A stretch of 64,000 nt of DNA from Asterias amurensis (GCF_032118995.1 NC_092654.1:15801784-15865783), one strand, 5' to 3'. Positions 46,146 to 58,107 are shown, counted from the stretch's first letter. Notes: a model not told the origin generated them from the sequence alone. Numbers and translations: made by a program.

Positions 46146-46506
46146 CTGGGCCCGATTTCACAACAAGAAGCTAAGTACAAGAAAGTTATCCAAACTAGAA
46201 TATGGTGATCAGCCACAATGCCATTTCTTATCTACATGTTATCGGTATCCTGCTAACTTTTGCCTAGCGGAAACATTTCAAGCAGAAATAAAGCATGTAA
46301 GCGCAAACAAGTATAGAAAATTCCTGCTTTGCAAAAATCACTCAAACTAAGCATGGAGGAGGAGAGGGAACCAATGTTTGAGAAATAACCTCTTTCTTAA
46401 AGACTATGTTACCCTCAGAGGGAGCCGTTTCTCACAAAGTTTTACAGCTCTCCATTGCTATTTACCAAGTCGGGTTTTATGCTAATAATTATTTTGAGTA
46501 ATAACC
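46146..46506. mobile_element. Fragments of families B and A' in the SETD2 3' region
   Basis: 46146 starts GGGCCCGATTTCACAACAAG with GCTAAG words (family B left half). 46383-46506 has AGAGGGAGCCGTTTCTCACA and TTTTATGCTAATAATTATTT (family A/A' interior). Both are truncated. Confidence 0.55.
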
Positions 46507-46869
46507 ATGGGTCTCCCCGCTTTTGTAGCCACAGAGATATCTGCGAAATTCTAGACCGTTGTCCATCAAGTTATTCATGGTTTCAAAGTGAATTAAAAAT
46601 CACTCAATTTAGCTTCAAGATCTTCCTCATACACTTTTTTTATGCATTTGTATATGGTTTACCAATTTTGATATACATATTTAGCGTATTGCATTCAATA
46701 ATTTTGTGAATGTTAATTTTGTGTGTTTTTAGTTAGTTCTTTTTGTAAATAGTTATTTTTTTGTTTTTCTTGCAATGCAGCCACAGAAGTCATGAAGGTA
46801 TCTGTATTTAAATGACACACAGCATCGTTTTTGTTTTCTTTTCCAAAATGCCTCGCTGGATCATAACCA
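46507..46869. other. Probable SETD2 3'UTR or downstream sequence
   Basis: No coding signal. T-rich, with a CCACAGAGATATCTG/CCACAGAAGTCATGAAGGTA pair of similar segments near 46529 and 46781. Confidence 0.3.
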
Positions 46870-47099
46870 TAGAGTTATTTATAAGAACTAGAGGGTGCAC
46901 AAGACTAGATACTTGACCTGGTGTGCGCCCATTTCTTAAGTTGATATAAAAGCATTGCATAGTGTATCATAACACCGCACCAACGTGTACTTAATATTCA
47001 ATGTTCTCACAAAATGGCGCGTGTGGCTCGCTTGTGGTCCTGTCGGGTTAGTGCATGCAGCATCACCAGTGCGCCCTCTAGTTCTTATATATAACTCTA
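46870..47099. mobile_element. MITE with TAGAGTTATTTATAAGAACT ends
   Basis: The right end AGTTCTTATATATAACTCTA is the near-perfect inverse complement of the left end. GAGGGTGCAC and GTGCGCCCTC extend the arms. The flanks give at most a TA target. Confidence 0.8.
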
Positions 47100-47867
47100 T
47101 TATCGTAACCCCCTAGAAGTATATTTTATTAAGTCCTGTGTTTGATCCATTCTGTGTTTGAGACTAGGCAGAGCGTTCTGTCAAAAGAATCATCAAGGCA
47201 TTGAGCAACTTTTTTTTCTTTTGCAATCTGTTTTTATTTTTTCATACGCCTTTACCACATAAAAACATGACTCGTTTGAATTTTATTGCTCGAAATAAGT
47301 TCATTTTTACACTTGCTAAGCACAACAAGATCATGCTTACCAGAATAAGGTTACCAGCCAAACTTCCATGTCACAAGTACCATTTGTGACTGGTATCCTG
47401 CTCATTTCTGCTGTAGCAGCTCTTTGAAATATTGGCCCACACCAATTTGGTTTGAATCTTCAATTCAAAAATTGCGATTTACTTGCTTTTTCTCATCATT
47501 GCTTTGTTCTGAACCTTCTCTTGTGAAGTGTTTGGTTCAATGACTATTAAAACTAACTGGTTTAGAATTTCCATCGAGTCGGTACAATGTATGGAATATA
47601 TTTGTTTGTCTTGAACTGGAAATGATTTGTTCCAACTTCTATAAAACAAATCATTCTCATCTGGAAATGTTCATTCTAAGTACATGTACTTATTCCTTAA
47701 ATGCATATCAACATACTTGTGTATAACTCAGCCAGGTGATCTAAAATCATTTCTACAATGTCTTAAAAAGTATATGGCACAATGATGTAAACCATAAATC
47801 ATAATTAATTGTAAAATGTCGTCTTGTAATAAGATGTCTTTGCATCACTTTGCAGTTAATTCATACC
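47100..47867. other. Gene-free stretch with a family B scrap
   Basis: 47313-47440 contains GCTAAGCACAA, TTACCAGCCAAA and GAAATATTGGCCCA, resembling a decayed family B copy. Otherwise nothing is recognised. Confidence 0.4.
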
Positions 47868-48113
47868 CTGGCCCCCATTCCACAGAGCCTCTAAGCACAC
47901 AAATTTGCTAAGCATGAAATATCTTCCTTGCTAACAACAGTCTTACCAAACAAATTTCCACTTGATTTTTAGGATAAGCAACAACAGCCGAATACCAGTA
48001 AGAATCATTACTGCTTACAAATGGAAATTTGGACGGTAATCCTGTTTTTATCAAGGAAGACATTTCATGCTAAACAAGTTTGGTGCTTAGCAGTTGTGAA
48101 AATTGGCCCTGGT
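47868..48113. mobile_element. Family B MITE, full-length copy
   Basis: Left CTGGCCCCCATTCCACAGAG and right GTGAAAATTGGCCCTGG. The arms share CCTTGCTAA/AAGGAAGACATTTCATGC and AAATTTCCA/TGGAAATTTGG. Confidence 0.75.
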
Positions 48114-48507
48114 TGAAAACTGGAAGATTGCTATACAATCCAGTAAAATAAAACTGTACACATTGACACATATTGGTAAACTTGTATGTACAACTATTTC
48201 TTAGCTGCCAACATTGGTCATAATTGCAATTTAGTGCTGCCAAATTAGATAGTAAGACAATCTGTGGTCGGAACTTATTTTTTTATACTGATGGATAACA
48301 CATAATGTAGAGGCCACTAAAAGCTGGATTTGGATTTTCAAATGTCATAAATGAGAACAATAAAAAGTACATAGAAAAAACTTTTAATGAACGGGTCTGG
48401 ACTGCAGTGTGTCATTTATAATGGCATGTTAGTTGGTGATATTGACTAAAGCATAATAAATCAGTTGAATTGGGTGTGCTGGAAAAATGAGATATAATAT
48501 ACTAGCG

Positions 48508-48748
48508 TAACGGAACACGTTGCGAACTACATGGTCGGCCATTTTGTGGGGTCAAAAAGTTGACTGCACAAAATTGAGTGTTAGTTCATGGACGTTTAAG
48601 GAAAACCATGCAATTTCTTGGCATGTTTGTTCGGATCATTATATTCTACTTTTAATACATCATTCTAACCATGTCAATTTTATAGCAAACGGTTTCAAAC
48701 GCGTTTCATGGACCAACTCGACCGATCCAAGGCAACGTGTCACTTTAA
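48508..48748. mobile_element. Family C element, internally deleted copy
   Basis: Left CGGAACACGTTGC; right CGATCCAAGGCAACGTGTCA followed by CTTTAA. The interior has TGTTCGGATCATTATATTCT. Confidence 0.6.
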
Positions 48749-49387
48749 ACTTGATTCTCATTAATACTACAATCATGTTGTGTTCATTTAGCCAGCTATG
48801 AACTTCATCTCGTTTGTTTGACTGATTGTGCATTAACGCACCTACAACTGGGTACTGCACTTTTTCTTCATAATTGTTTTGTATATATACACTGAAAGTG
48901 GTACACTGTTGTCGTTTTGAAAATGACAATTTAGTTATTATATTGAAAGATGTTTTTTTTTTTTTTTCAAACTGCTCGAATTCTTTTTGATAATTGAACC
49001 TAAAAGATGTAAATATGTAGATTGTGTATGAATTATTGAGTTTATTTCGTCTTATGTGACGTTGGAATTGTCTTCTAAACGAGAATGAAATAGAGTAGTA
49101 TTTTCTACAAGTAGTTTATAAATACTTTAGGGTGTGTACTACGCATCGGGATTTCTGTACTGATTTGAAAGCCTCATGCTTATTAAATAAAGTCGCATAC
49201 GACATGATTTGTATTGTAAACAAGTGTCTTTTAACTCCTTTTGGCTGATCTTTAAAACAAACTATGAACAAATGCACAATAGTGTGGAGCAGAGATTGCT
49301 TTGTGAAGATAACCCTTAATTGCAAATAGTTTACCTTTGTTTTGTTTTTTATCCGTGGATTGTTTTTATCCTATATGGATGTAGGTA
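48749..49387. other. Gene-free stretch
   Basis: AT-rich with a T run near 48952 and an AATAAA near 49186 that could be a distal SETD2 poly(A) signal. No other feature. Confidence 0.3.
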
Positions 49388-49618
49388 CCCAATTTCAAAA
49401 GCCTGTAAGCACACAAATTTGCTTAGCATTAAATTTCTTCCTTGATAAAAACAAGATTACCAAACAAATTTCTATTTGTGGCATATTGCTTGTTGCCTTT
49501 GCTTATCTTGAAAATCACGTGGAAAATTGGTTGGTAATCCTGTGTTTTTTTATTATTAAGGAAGACATTTCATGCTAAGCACCTTTTTTTGTGCTTACAG
49601 GTTTTATGAAATTGGGCC
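49388..49618. mobile_element. Family B MITE, full-length copy
   Basis: Left CCCAATTTCAAAAGCCTGTA and right TACAGGTTTTATGAAATTGGG; inner arms TTTCTTCCTTGATAA and TTAAGGAAGACATTTCATGC. Confidence 0.8.
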
Positions 49619-49920
49619 ATGGTCGCGTCTTTGAGATATGTCGCGTCTTGCGAATGTCCACGCAAGAATCATCTCCAATAGGAATACACAATGTGAGAAG
49701 CGTTACTGCAGTAAATCTCAAACTCAAATTTTGTAGCATAACAAAACTTGTATTTTCTACATAGCAGGTTTTGTATGTGCATACAGGCTTTATGAAATTG
49801 TTCCCATGAGTTAGTCTTCACAGGAATAATGATTTAGCTCCAAAACAAGCAGACTTGTTAAATCAAAGCATGTTTCATTGACTCTGTTAATTTCTGATCT
49901 GAATTATAAAAGGTCTCGGC

Positions 49921-50043
49921 CGGTTTCACGAAACGCTAGGATTAATCCTAGGACGAGTAACTCGTCCTAACTTAGGATGGGTTCAATGCGTCTTAACGGA
50001 ACTTATTAATCCTTCAGTTATGAAGATTTTGGTGAAATCGACG
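49921..50043. mobile_element. Family G element, diverged copy
   Basis: CGGTTTCACGAAACGCTAGG at the left and TTGGTGAAATCGACGG at the right, with TCCTAGGACGAGTAACTCGT inside. Confidence 0.55.
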
Positions 50044-50488
50044 GCAGGGCCTATACACCATTTCGAATTTCAATTGTTGAAATGGTGTTTCTGTTTAGGG
50101 TTTGGGGACGCAAACCAGTAAAAGTACACACTGAGACGTTTACAATGGCACGTACAATTTTATTTAGATGCTAATCACTAGCTGCTGGACATCTAGTTAT
50201 ATACAAAAGCAGATTGCTTCGATCTGGAAGCCTTGTCGAATCAAACTTCTGTAGTATACATTGGATTAAATATCAATACATTGTGAGTGTTCGCTTCTTG
50301 ATTCCAAAGTTGTGGTAGTGCCAAATCGTCTGACGTGACTGTCCTCGGGAGTTTTCCTGTTCGTAAAATATTTCTTCCAAGTTTTCCCTACGGATTACAG
50401 TGCCTCACAAATTTAGAAGCGAAACATCGGGAAACTAAATCCGATACTTTGCTAAAAGAAGCCTATACACGTGAATTAAATCATACTT

Positions 50489-50876
50489 TTAAAGACAGTG
50501 GACACTATTGGTAATAGTCAAAGACTAGCCTTCACAGTTGGTGTATCTCAACATATGCATGAAATATAAACCTGTGAAAATTTGAGCTCAATTATTGGTC
50601 GTCGAAGTTGCGAGATCATAATGAAAGAAAAAACACCCTTGTCACACGAAGTTGTGTTCGTTTAGATGGTTGATTTCGAGACATCAAGTTCTAAACTTGA
50701 GGTCTCGAAATCAAATTCGTGGAAAATTACTTCTTTCTCGAAAACTACTCCACTTCAGAGGAAGCCGTTTCTCACAATGTTTTATACTACCAACCTCTCC
50801 CCATTACTCGTAACCAAGTAAGGTTTCGTGCTATTAATTATTTTGAGTAATTACCAATAGTGTCCACTGCCTTTAA
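50489..50876. mobile_element. Family A TTAA-type MITE, copy 7 (inverted)
   Basis: Starts TTAAAGACAGTGGACACTAT and ends AGTGTCCACTGCCTTTAA; same orientation as the 42286 copy. Confidence 0.88.
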
Positions 50877-51472
50877 GATGCAAAACAAACTTGACTTTAA
50901 GTGCTCGTTGAATGTGATGTATGTTAGGAAGGAGGAACTTGTGTTATAATCCCGTGCCCCGACCCCGCTCAGAACCCCCCCCCCCCCAATAAAAAAGTAC
51001 AAAATAAAAGTTCAACAATAATTTTATGTACGAATAAAACTGTTCAAACTTTCAAAATCCCCCATTGTTTGTGCCATTTGCCACACTCTAAAAAAATAAT
51101 GTACACCTTCGCCACAGCTTAGCAGTATTGGTTTTGTTCAACATTGTTTCGTCTAATGATAGTTGTATTTTATGAAATGCCTTATCTCGATATTATTATT
51201 AATCTTGATGCTTTCCTAGTATTGTTCGCTGGACAATATCAGCTTTCACTAGTGTATCATTAATTGAATGTAAAGCGCATGCTTGAATATAACCTGTCCT
51301 CAATGATGTCGGTATTTTAATGAATACATAGTATGCCTATCGCACATAAGATAAAATGCATCGAAAACAATATTTTCCGAAGTAGTGGAAAAAATAAATT
51401 TATTTAGTTTTGCCTAAACTGTTAATACGCAGACACCGGCCAAATAATGATGCCTCACATATCAAAAATGGT
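50877..51472. other. Gene-free stretch with a minus-strand poly(A) signal
   Basis: A poly-C run lies near 50979-50990. On the minus strand AATAAA occurs near 51397, downstream of the LDLa gene, and may end its transcript. Confidence 0.35.
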
Positions 51473-51612
51473 TCATCTTGGGTTGGCTATGTGAGGTCTC
51501 AATGTGATGATTGTCGTTTTGCAGAATATAACTTCAACGAAGACTGTCTCTTTATTCTCGTCCTTCTTCTGTTCATCGTACAGCCCCCCTCTAAGTTCTC
51601 CTCTGTTCACTC
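51473..51612 (-). CDS. Candidate terminal exon of the LDLa gene
   Basis: After an acceptor TTTTCAACCAACAG, a frame open for about 46 codons reads NRGELRGGLYDEQKKDENKE and ends with TGA. An AATAAA follows about 75 bases later. It would need an incoming split codon with two bases, which the last confirmed exon (ending with one base) does not supply. An intermediate exon is therefore required, or this is spurious. Confidence 0.25.
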
Positions 51613-52247
51613 TGTTGGTTGAAAACGGATGAACAAATATTAAACCAATGTAGTGCAAATTGGTGTTGCGCCCTTCCCTGCTCCCTTCGGCAGGCCACAG
51701 CCTCCCCAGCGATCTCAAAATTCATTAGTTTTGTCTACAGTTGACTAGTTTACAAATTCAACATGATGTTGGTTGGTTATGTATTGCGCTTCTTTAGGTG
51801 TTTATGTCGTGTCATGACGATGACTAGAGCAAGCTAGTCGAAACGTTGAGACCAATTTCAGAACTGACTCCGCGGCAGTACAGTTAATTACGATCCTATA
51901 AGCTAAAGTAGTAGTCCAGTCTAATTTCTACACCATCCGCCCTGGTAATAGTTAAAAAGCAGGACAGTTCTTTTCAGAACTGAGAAGTCTCCCGAACCTC
52001 CCATATCTACTCCACGGCAGTAGAATAAAGCAAGACAGTTCCCTAAGAACAACTCTACCTGGCAAGTAGATACACACATGGTGGTACCGCAAACCAAATA
52101 TACAATATGAAGAATGTTTTGTGAAAAAACATACCACTGTATTTCGACAGTGACGCTCTGCCATCAGTTGATAGTCAGTAAGAAGTCGTTGGTTTCCCGC
52201 GGTTTCTCGGTGAGAATTAGTGTTTAATTAAAGTGATTCTTTCTTAC
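51613..52247. other. Probable intron or 3' part of the LDLa gene plus repeat-like sequence
   Basis: A segment around 51825-51870 (CTAGAGCAAGCTAGTCGAAA, then CGTTGAGACC) resembles a motif often seen in animal retroelement tails. No complete element is visible. Confidence 0.3.
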
Positions 52248-55200
52248 CGTACGTACAGCCTTCTTCATCCATGCCATTCTTACAATCATATGTATAATCA
52301 CATTTTGCTGACATTGGATAGCATAAACCGTCACATGCAAACATCCCATAATGCTCACAGTCGCTCATTGTACGACCTTTCGTAAAAAATAGATCAAAAG
52401 AACGAAAGAAAAAGGAAAAAGAAAGAAGGGGAGAAAGAAGCAAACAAACCATTATTGATTATGGTATATTGTTTAAAATGTCAGATGTTCTCTATAAACA
52501 AGTTCACTATATTATTTTGGTTTTTACACCTATACACCGATGTGTGTTAGCACTGTATACTCAGTACTTTCCTGACTTCTGTGAAACAAATCACAGAGGT
52601 CAGGCTCGGGTGGAATTCGAACCCACGACCTTTGCAATTCTAGAGCAATATCATACTAACTATACGTGTGTGATGTCGAGGTTTTGTAGCCGACTGACCA
52701 AACTGACAATTCTGTATGTCACCTTTCAAATTGAACAGTTCAGTGATTCGAAACAAGTGCACACAAAATCTCACGAAATAAAATAAGTAAGTAAATGCCT
52801 GTTCAACAAGTTCGCCATTTGTCGGTCTGTCCAAACCGACCCACGTATCCCTTGGGGGTATAGGATGCTTGGAAATATTCAACATACACTTTGCATTAGC
52901 GTATTATATTTATGATAAAAGGAGCCAAAGCTGTCATTAGAAATGTTACTTTTGACTTTCTAAATTGTTTAATTATTGTGCCAAATGTTCCTGTGTCCCC
53001 CTTTAGCTGTAGAGGTGATGGGAAGGGTTTGGCTTAAATGCGATTTATTTGTCGTCTTATTATAAAAAATTCAGCAATTCTGTTTCCATAATCGAAACAA
53101 CAAGAATGAAGTATACAAATTATAGACGCGAATAGATATTCTATTGTCGCCACAAGAATAAAAACGTGAACGTAAATTATAAGTCCAAACTTATTTTGTA
53201 CGTATATACAAGTAAGCGATATATTGTTTTTATTTATGTGGCAGAATGACGCTTCTGAAAATTATGGCAATGACTGATAAAATTAGAAATAACTTACTAC
53301 AATGACGCTCGTCAGAGCGATCTCGGCAACTGTATACTCCATTACAGAATAACTCTTCCCTCACGCACTGTATACCATCGGCACATTTACGGTAGCCATT
53401 GGAACAGGGAAGAGCACATCTTAAAAGAATTGAAAACCATTCAAAGATTACATGAAATATAGGCCTACAAATTAACACAAAAGGGTTGGGTTTGAGGGAT
53501 ACATCGTTGGTTTTTGAAGGAAGGAGTAGATTATATATTTTAGTATAAGTTAATTTGTTGCTTTGTTGGGGTATTTGGATGTTTGTTTGTTTGTTTGTGT
53601 TTTTAACTTGGAGTCTACACATGCCATTTCTCCGGAGGTTTAGCACTGATGTAAACTTTATAGATTTGAAGTAATCTTTGAAAGTTGAGTTGAATCAATC
53701 ATCGAGTTGACTCAACCGTCGAGTTGACTCAATCGTCGAGTTTCAACTGTCGAGTTGTCTCAACCTTCGAGTTGTCTCAACTGTCGAGTTGACCCAACCG
53801 TCGAGTTGAATCAACAGTCGAGTTGTCTCAATCATCGAGTTACTTGTCAAGTTGTCTCGAGTCGAGTCGGTCTGCCGTCGAGTTGTGTCTGAACTCTTTA
53901 AAATTACCTTTGTGTATCCTCATCAGATGCATCTGCACAATCCATCACACCATCACAAAACTCTTCCGATGTCAGGATATGTTTGCCTCCATACGCATTG
54001 ACACAACTCACTAAAGATCAAGATAATTATTACATCACCAATTTCATTGTTCTAATTTTGTTTGCGTCACATTTTGAAAAACGGTGCCTACCGAATATTG
54101 CGTCACCTGATAATTCTCTGTATTGTAACTGAAACTTCTTTCCTTGTCATCTCCCCATGGGGTTTTTGGCTAGTACAGTGAATAAGTTTGCTTAAAGGCA
54201 GTGGACACTATTGGTAGTTACTCAAAATAATTATTAACATAAAACCTTTCTTGGTGACGAGTAATGGGGAGAGGTTGATGGTATAAAGCATTGTGAGAAA
54301 CGGCTCCCTCTCAAGTGCCATACTTTTCGAGAAAGAAGTTTCAAGACCTCAAGTTTAGAACATGAGGTCTCGAAATCAACCATCTAAACACACACAACTT
54401 CGTGTGACAAGGGTGTTTTTTCTTTCATTATTATCTCGCAAGTTCGATGACCGATTGAGCTCAAATTTTCACAGGGATGTTATTTTATGCATATGTTGAG
54501 ATAAACCAACTGTGAAGGCTAGTCTTTGACAATTACCAATAGTGTCCACTGCCTTTAAGTGTCTTTGAATTTACAACCAGAATAAAGGAAATGAAGAAGA
54601 AGACAACATTAAAAGTGTAAACTTACGACAATCTTGTTCGTCTTGACCGTTGAAGCAATCATAAACCCCATCACATAAGTTAGCTTCGTTTATACACTGC
54701 GCAGTTTGACCACATTTGAAGAACCCAGAATCACATTTTCTGGTTGTCTCTGTGAAAGGTGTAAGAAAAAGAAAATCATAGTTGTGTTTGATCAAGTTGA
54801 ACCAATTAAGACATTGAAAATTAAACCGTTCCATTTTGCAATTAGTTTATTATTAGTGTTGGCTTCACATTTCATAATGAGACAATACATACATAAAATA
54901 ATACCTTAATTTTCTGATGATTAAAAAATTAATTCAAAAGAAATCAGTTTGACGTCATATTGTCTTTAATTATTTTGTGTGTGCTTTGGTACATATACAC
55001 TCCTGTAACAGAGCACTAAATAAGAACTGTTTGCAGTAACACCTTTCATCCGACCCATCATTACAGTCCTGAAGAAGTAGGTCAATGTTTCACTCCACAT
55101 GCAATATTGAAACACGCCATAATTATACTTTGGAAAAGCACATCTCTCTTACTATTGCGTCTCCTGTGAAGTTCCACAATAAATGTGATTCCTTCAAATT

Positions 55201-58107
55201 AATGTGCCAAGGTTAACACTGTATTTTATAAAGTGTTTAACATCGGTCAACTTCATATTTTGTTTAACTGTCATGGCTTATGAGCAAGTTTGTAAAGTGT
55301 TCCTCCGTGATTTTTTAATTTATATTATTCACTCACCACAGCTTGCCGAACTTTCATCCGATCCATCATTACAGTCCTGCACCATATCACACACGTTTTC
55401 TATCGGGACACACTGCACTCCATTATCGCACGGAATCTGTGTATCTGAGCATGTGTGGTTTGATGATGGTATCAATGGTGGCATTGGAGTTAGCATTGAA
55501 CCAATTCCCGCCAAATTGCTCTGGGTTTTACCGCCTGTTTGCTGAGTCACTGTTGCCGACACCTTGGGGGAATCTGTTCAGTGAATGTTGAATATACACT
55601 TTTAATGTAATTTGCATTACAGGCAGTGGACGCTATTGGTAGTTACTCAAAACAATTATTAGCATAAAACCTTTCTTGGTGACGAGTAATGGGACGAGGT
55701 TGATGGTATAAAACATTGTGAGAAACGGCTCCCTCTGAAGTGCAATAGTTTTTGAGAAAGAAGTAATTTTCCACGAACTTGATTTCGAGACCTCAGATCT
55801 AGAACTTGAGGTCTCGAAATCAACCATCTAAACGCACACAACTTTGTGTGACAAGGGTGTTTTTTCTTTCATTATTATCTCGCAAGTTCGATGATTGATT
55901 GAGCTCAAATTTTCACAGGTTAGTTATTTTATGCATTTCTTGAGATACACCAACTCTGAACGCTAGTCTTTGACAATTACCAATAGTGTCCACTGCCTTT
56001 TAAGGCAATTGGCACTATTGGTAATTACTCAACAAAATTTTTAGCATAAACATTAGTAACGAGAAATGGAGAGTTTTTGATAGTATAACACATTGTGAGA
56101 AACAGCTCCCTCTGAAGTCTTTTTGAGAAAGAGGTAATTTATTACTCAAAATATTAAATAAGCTCTATATGATTTCTCTGACGACCTTTGATTTACTTTG
56201 AACTACAATTGTCACCATCAAGTATAAGACCATACATAACATGTAATCATTACAAACGCAATGCAATTTTATTTGGCCCTACCTTTTGGTGTACTTGACT
56301 CTCCTTTGTGATTAGAGCTGTGCTTGATTTCTGAAATGAGACCTTCTAACTCCAGCTCCAGTTGCCCTTGTTTAGACTGATCCACGTCTGGTTCATGTTG
56401 TGTGCTTACCACGTCTGATGAAGAAACCTTAATGTCCCCTGATATGATCAAGAATTCACCATCATCAGACTCACCACCCAAGAGTCCACCGTCACCAGAC
56501 TCACCACCAAGGAACCAACCATCACCACCTAAGAATCCACCGTCACCAGACCCACCACCTAAAAACTCACCGTCACCAGACTCACCACCTAAGAGTCCAC
56601 CGTCATCAGACTCACCACCTAAGAACTCACCGTCACCAGACACACCACCTAAGAATCCACTGTCACCAGACTCACCACCTAAGAGTGCACCGTCACCAGA
56701 CTCACCACCTAAGAGTGCACCGTCATCAGACTCACCACCTAAGAGTGCACCGTCACCAGACTCACCACCTAAGAGTGCACCGTCACCAGACACACCACCT
56801 AAGAGTGCACCGTCACCAGACTCACCACCTAAGAATCCACCGTCACCTGACTCACCACCTAAGAATCCACCGTCACCAGACCCACCACCTAAGAACCCAC
56901 CATCACCAGACTTACCACCTAAGAATCCACCGTCACCAGACTCACCACCTAAAAACTCACCGTCACCAGACTCACCACCTAAGAATCCACCGTCACCAGA
57001 CCCACCACCTAAGAACCCACCATCACCAGACTTACCACCTAAGAATCCACCGTCACCAGACTCACCACCTAAAAACTCACCGTCACCAGACTCACCACCT
57101 AAGAGTCCACCGTCATCAGACTCACCACCTAAGAACTCACCGTCACCAGACACACCACCTAAGAATCCACTGTCACCAGACTCACCACCTATAAAGAGTG
57201 CACCGTCACCAGACTCACCACCTAAGAGTGCACCGTCATCAGACTCACCACCTAAGAATCCACCGTCATCAGACTCACCACCTAAGAGTTTACCGTCATC
57301 AGAACCACCTCCTAAGAACTCACCGTCACCAGACCCACCACCTAAGAACCCAACATCACCAGACTCACCCACCGATCCACTAATAAGCTCTTCCAATATG
57401 GTGGTCTCAAAACGGTCACCACTCCCCATGACCACATCCTGAATACCATTGTTGACTTGAGACAGTAGTTCGAGTTCAAGGTATTGTCCACTGCCATCAG
57501 ATTCCTCGTGGTCATCTTGACCCACAGAAGGCTTCTTCTCGAGGTTTTCATCACGATCTGCAGCAAGCCAATCAAGTTCTGACGGTAGTAGGTCTTTAGT
57601 ACCCGAACTAAACAACGTTACCGTACCAGAAACAGAGACCGATTCTCCTTCAAAATGACCAGCAGTATTTTCTAGAGTTGCAAGTTGTTCTTCTAGACCC
57701 AACACGGCTCCCGAACCGTCCTCGTCATCCTTGCTCGAAACATTGACAGCTACTTCCAAATCATGCACATTCTGTAGCTGATTCTGCAAAGCATTCAGAG
57801 AGTTTGGCGCCTTTTCTCTGCTGATTGACAAACCAACGAGGTTGATATCTTGAGCGTCCTTCCCACCAGATACCAAACTTTGAGCAAGTTTGTCCTCATC
57901 GTCCTTCTCAACCAGTCTGCCTCCATTTCTCAGCCTGGTGTGCATGTTATGAATCTCGAGACCAATATCAATGACAGAGTGTTGTCTACCATTGGAATTG
58001 TTATCATCGTTGATTGGATCAGAGTGTTGAAGCATAGGAAGAGCCAAAGCGGTGGATAAGTTAGTCGCTACAACGAGAAGGAGTGTGAGTGTGGTGAAGT
58101 GCTCCAT
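52248..58107 (-). CDS. Secreted protein with decapeptide repeats and five LDLa modules (C-terminus unresolved)
   Basis: Exons on the minus strand: 58107-56283, 55573-55337, 54749-54627, 54010-53908, 53419-53298 and 52376-52248, all in matching phases (1,1,1,2,1) with consensus sites, giving 846 residues so far. Residues 1-22 form a signal peptide (MEHFTTLTLLLVVAT, then a small-residue cleavage site). An acidic region follows, then about 31 decapeptides (GGESGDGGFL and variants) over about 241-552. Next come LDLa modules, for example CDMVQDCNDGSDE, CDGVYDCFNGQDEQDC, CDGVMDCADASDE, CNGVYSCRDRSDERHC and CDYTYDCKNGMDEEGC. LDLa modules fold around calcium through these acidic residues and usually bind ligands. 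The start is chosen by the signal peptide; an acceptor at 58129-58131 implies a 5'UTR intron. I cannot name an orthologue. Confidence 0.85.
52604..52655 (-). repeat. tRNA-like SINE head
   Basis: On the minus strand TGCTCTAGAATTGCAAAGGT is followed by GTGGGTTCGAATTCCAC, a B-box-like motif. It lies in a presumed intron of the LDLa gene. Confidence 0.45.
53684..53890. repeat. Tandem repeat, about 17-bp unit
   Basis: About eleven variants of GAGTTGACTCAACCGTC, some lengthened or shortened, in an intron of the LDLa gene. Confidence 0.88.
54192..54558. mobile_element. Family A TTAA-type MITE, copy 8
   Basis: Starts TTAAAGGCAGTGGACACTAT and ends AGTGTCCACTGCCTTTAA, in an LDLa-gene intron. It has a short internal deletion relative to other copies. 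Confidence 0.88.
55043..55070 (-). pseudogene. Relic of a duplicated LDLa exon
   Basis: On the minus strand AGGACTGTAATGATGGGTCG, then GATGAAAG. This matches the LDLa1 exon end (DCNDGSDE) at 55354-55381 with one difference, but no first half of the module precedes it. Confidence 0.55.
55621..56003. mobile_element. Family A MITE, copy 9
   Basis: Starts AGGCAGTGGACGCTATTGGT (left TTAA lost) and ends AGTGTCCACTGCCTTTTAA. In an LDLa-gene intron. Confidence 0.88.
56000..56165. mobile_element. Family A MITE, copy 10, truncated, abutting copy 9
   Basis: TTAAGGCAATTGGCACTATT, then ATTACTCAACAAAATTTTTA and GAGAAACAGCTCCCTCTGAA, show the left half of a second family A element that shares the TTAA of copy 9. 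Confidence 0.75.
56450..57385 (-). repeat. Coding minisatellite, 30-bp unit, about 31 copies
   Basis: On the plus strand each unit reads like CACCGTCACCAGACTCACCA plus CCTAAGAGT; on the minus strand it encodes GG(E/G)S(G/D)DG(G/E/A)(F/L)L. One unit has a 3-bp insertion (about 57190). Blocks of several units are themselves repeated (56863-56982 and 56983-57102, and a block near 56571 again near 57066). Confidence 0.95.

Noticed and set aside
51820-51870. A hammerhead-ribozyme-like motif (TGACGA, a GACTAG/CTAGTC stem, then GAAAC)
   Set aside because: The stem and GAAAC fit, but the expected CUGANGA core has a changed first base, and I could not pair convincing stems I and III. It is more likely a decayed retroelement tail.
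55633-55841. Two overlapping 60-64-codon frames in the family A copies as possible small proteins
   Set aside because: They overlap in different frames within a non-autonomous repeat and are probably open by chance in young copies; kept only as a low-interest observation.
56402-57442. A 346-codon plus-strand frame rich in PPKSPPSPDS, and other plus-strand frames rich in His
   Set aside because: It is the antisense of the 30-bp coding array of the LDLa gene. A unit length divisible by three keeps several frames open. The minus strand has the signal peptide and spliced LDLa exons, so the plus-strand frames are shadows.
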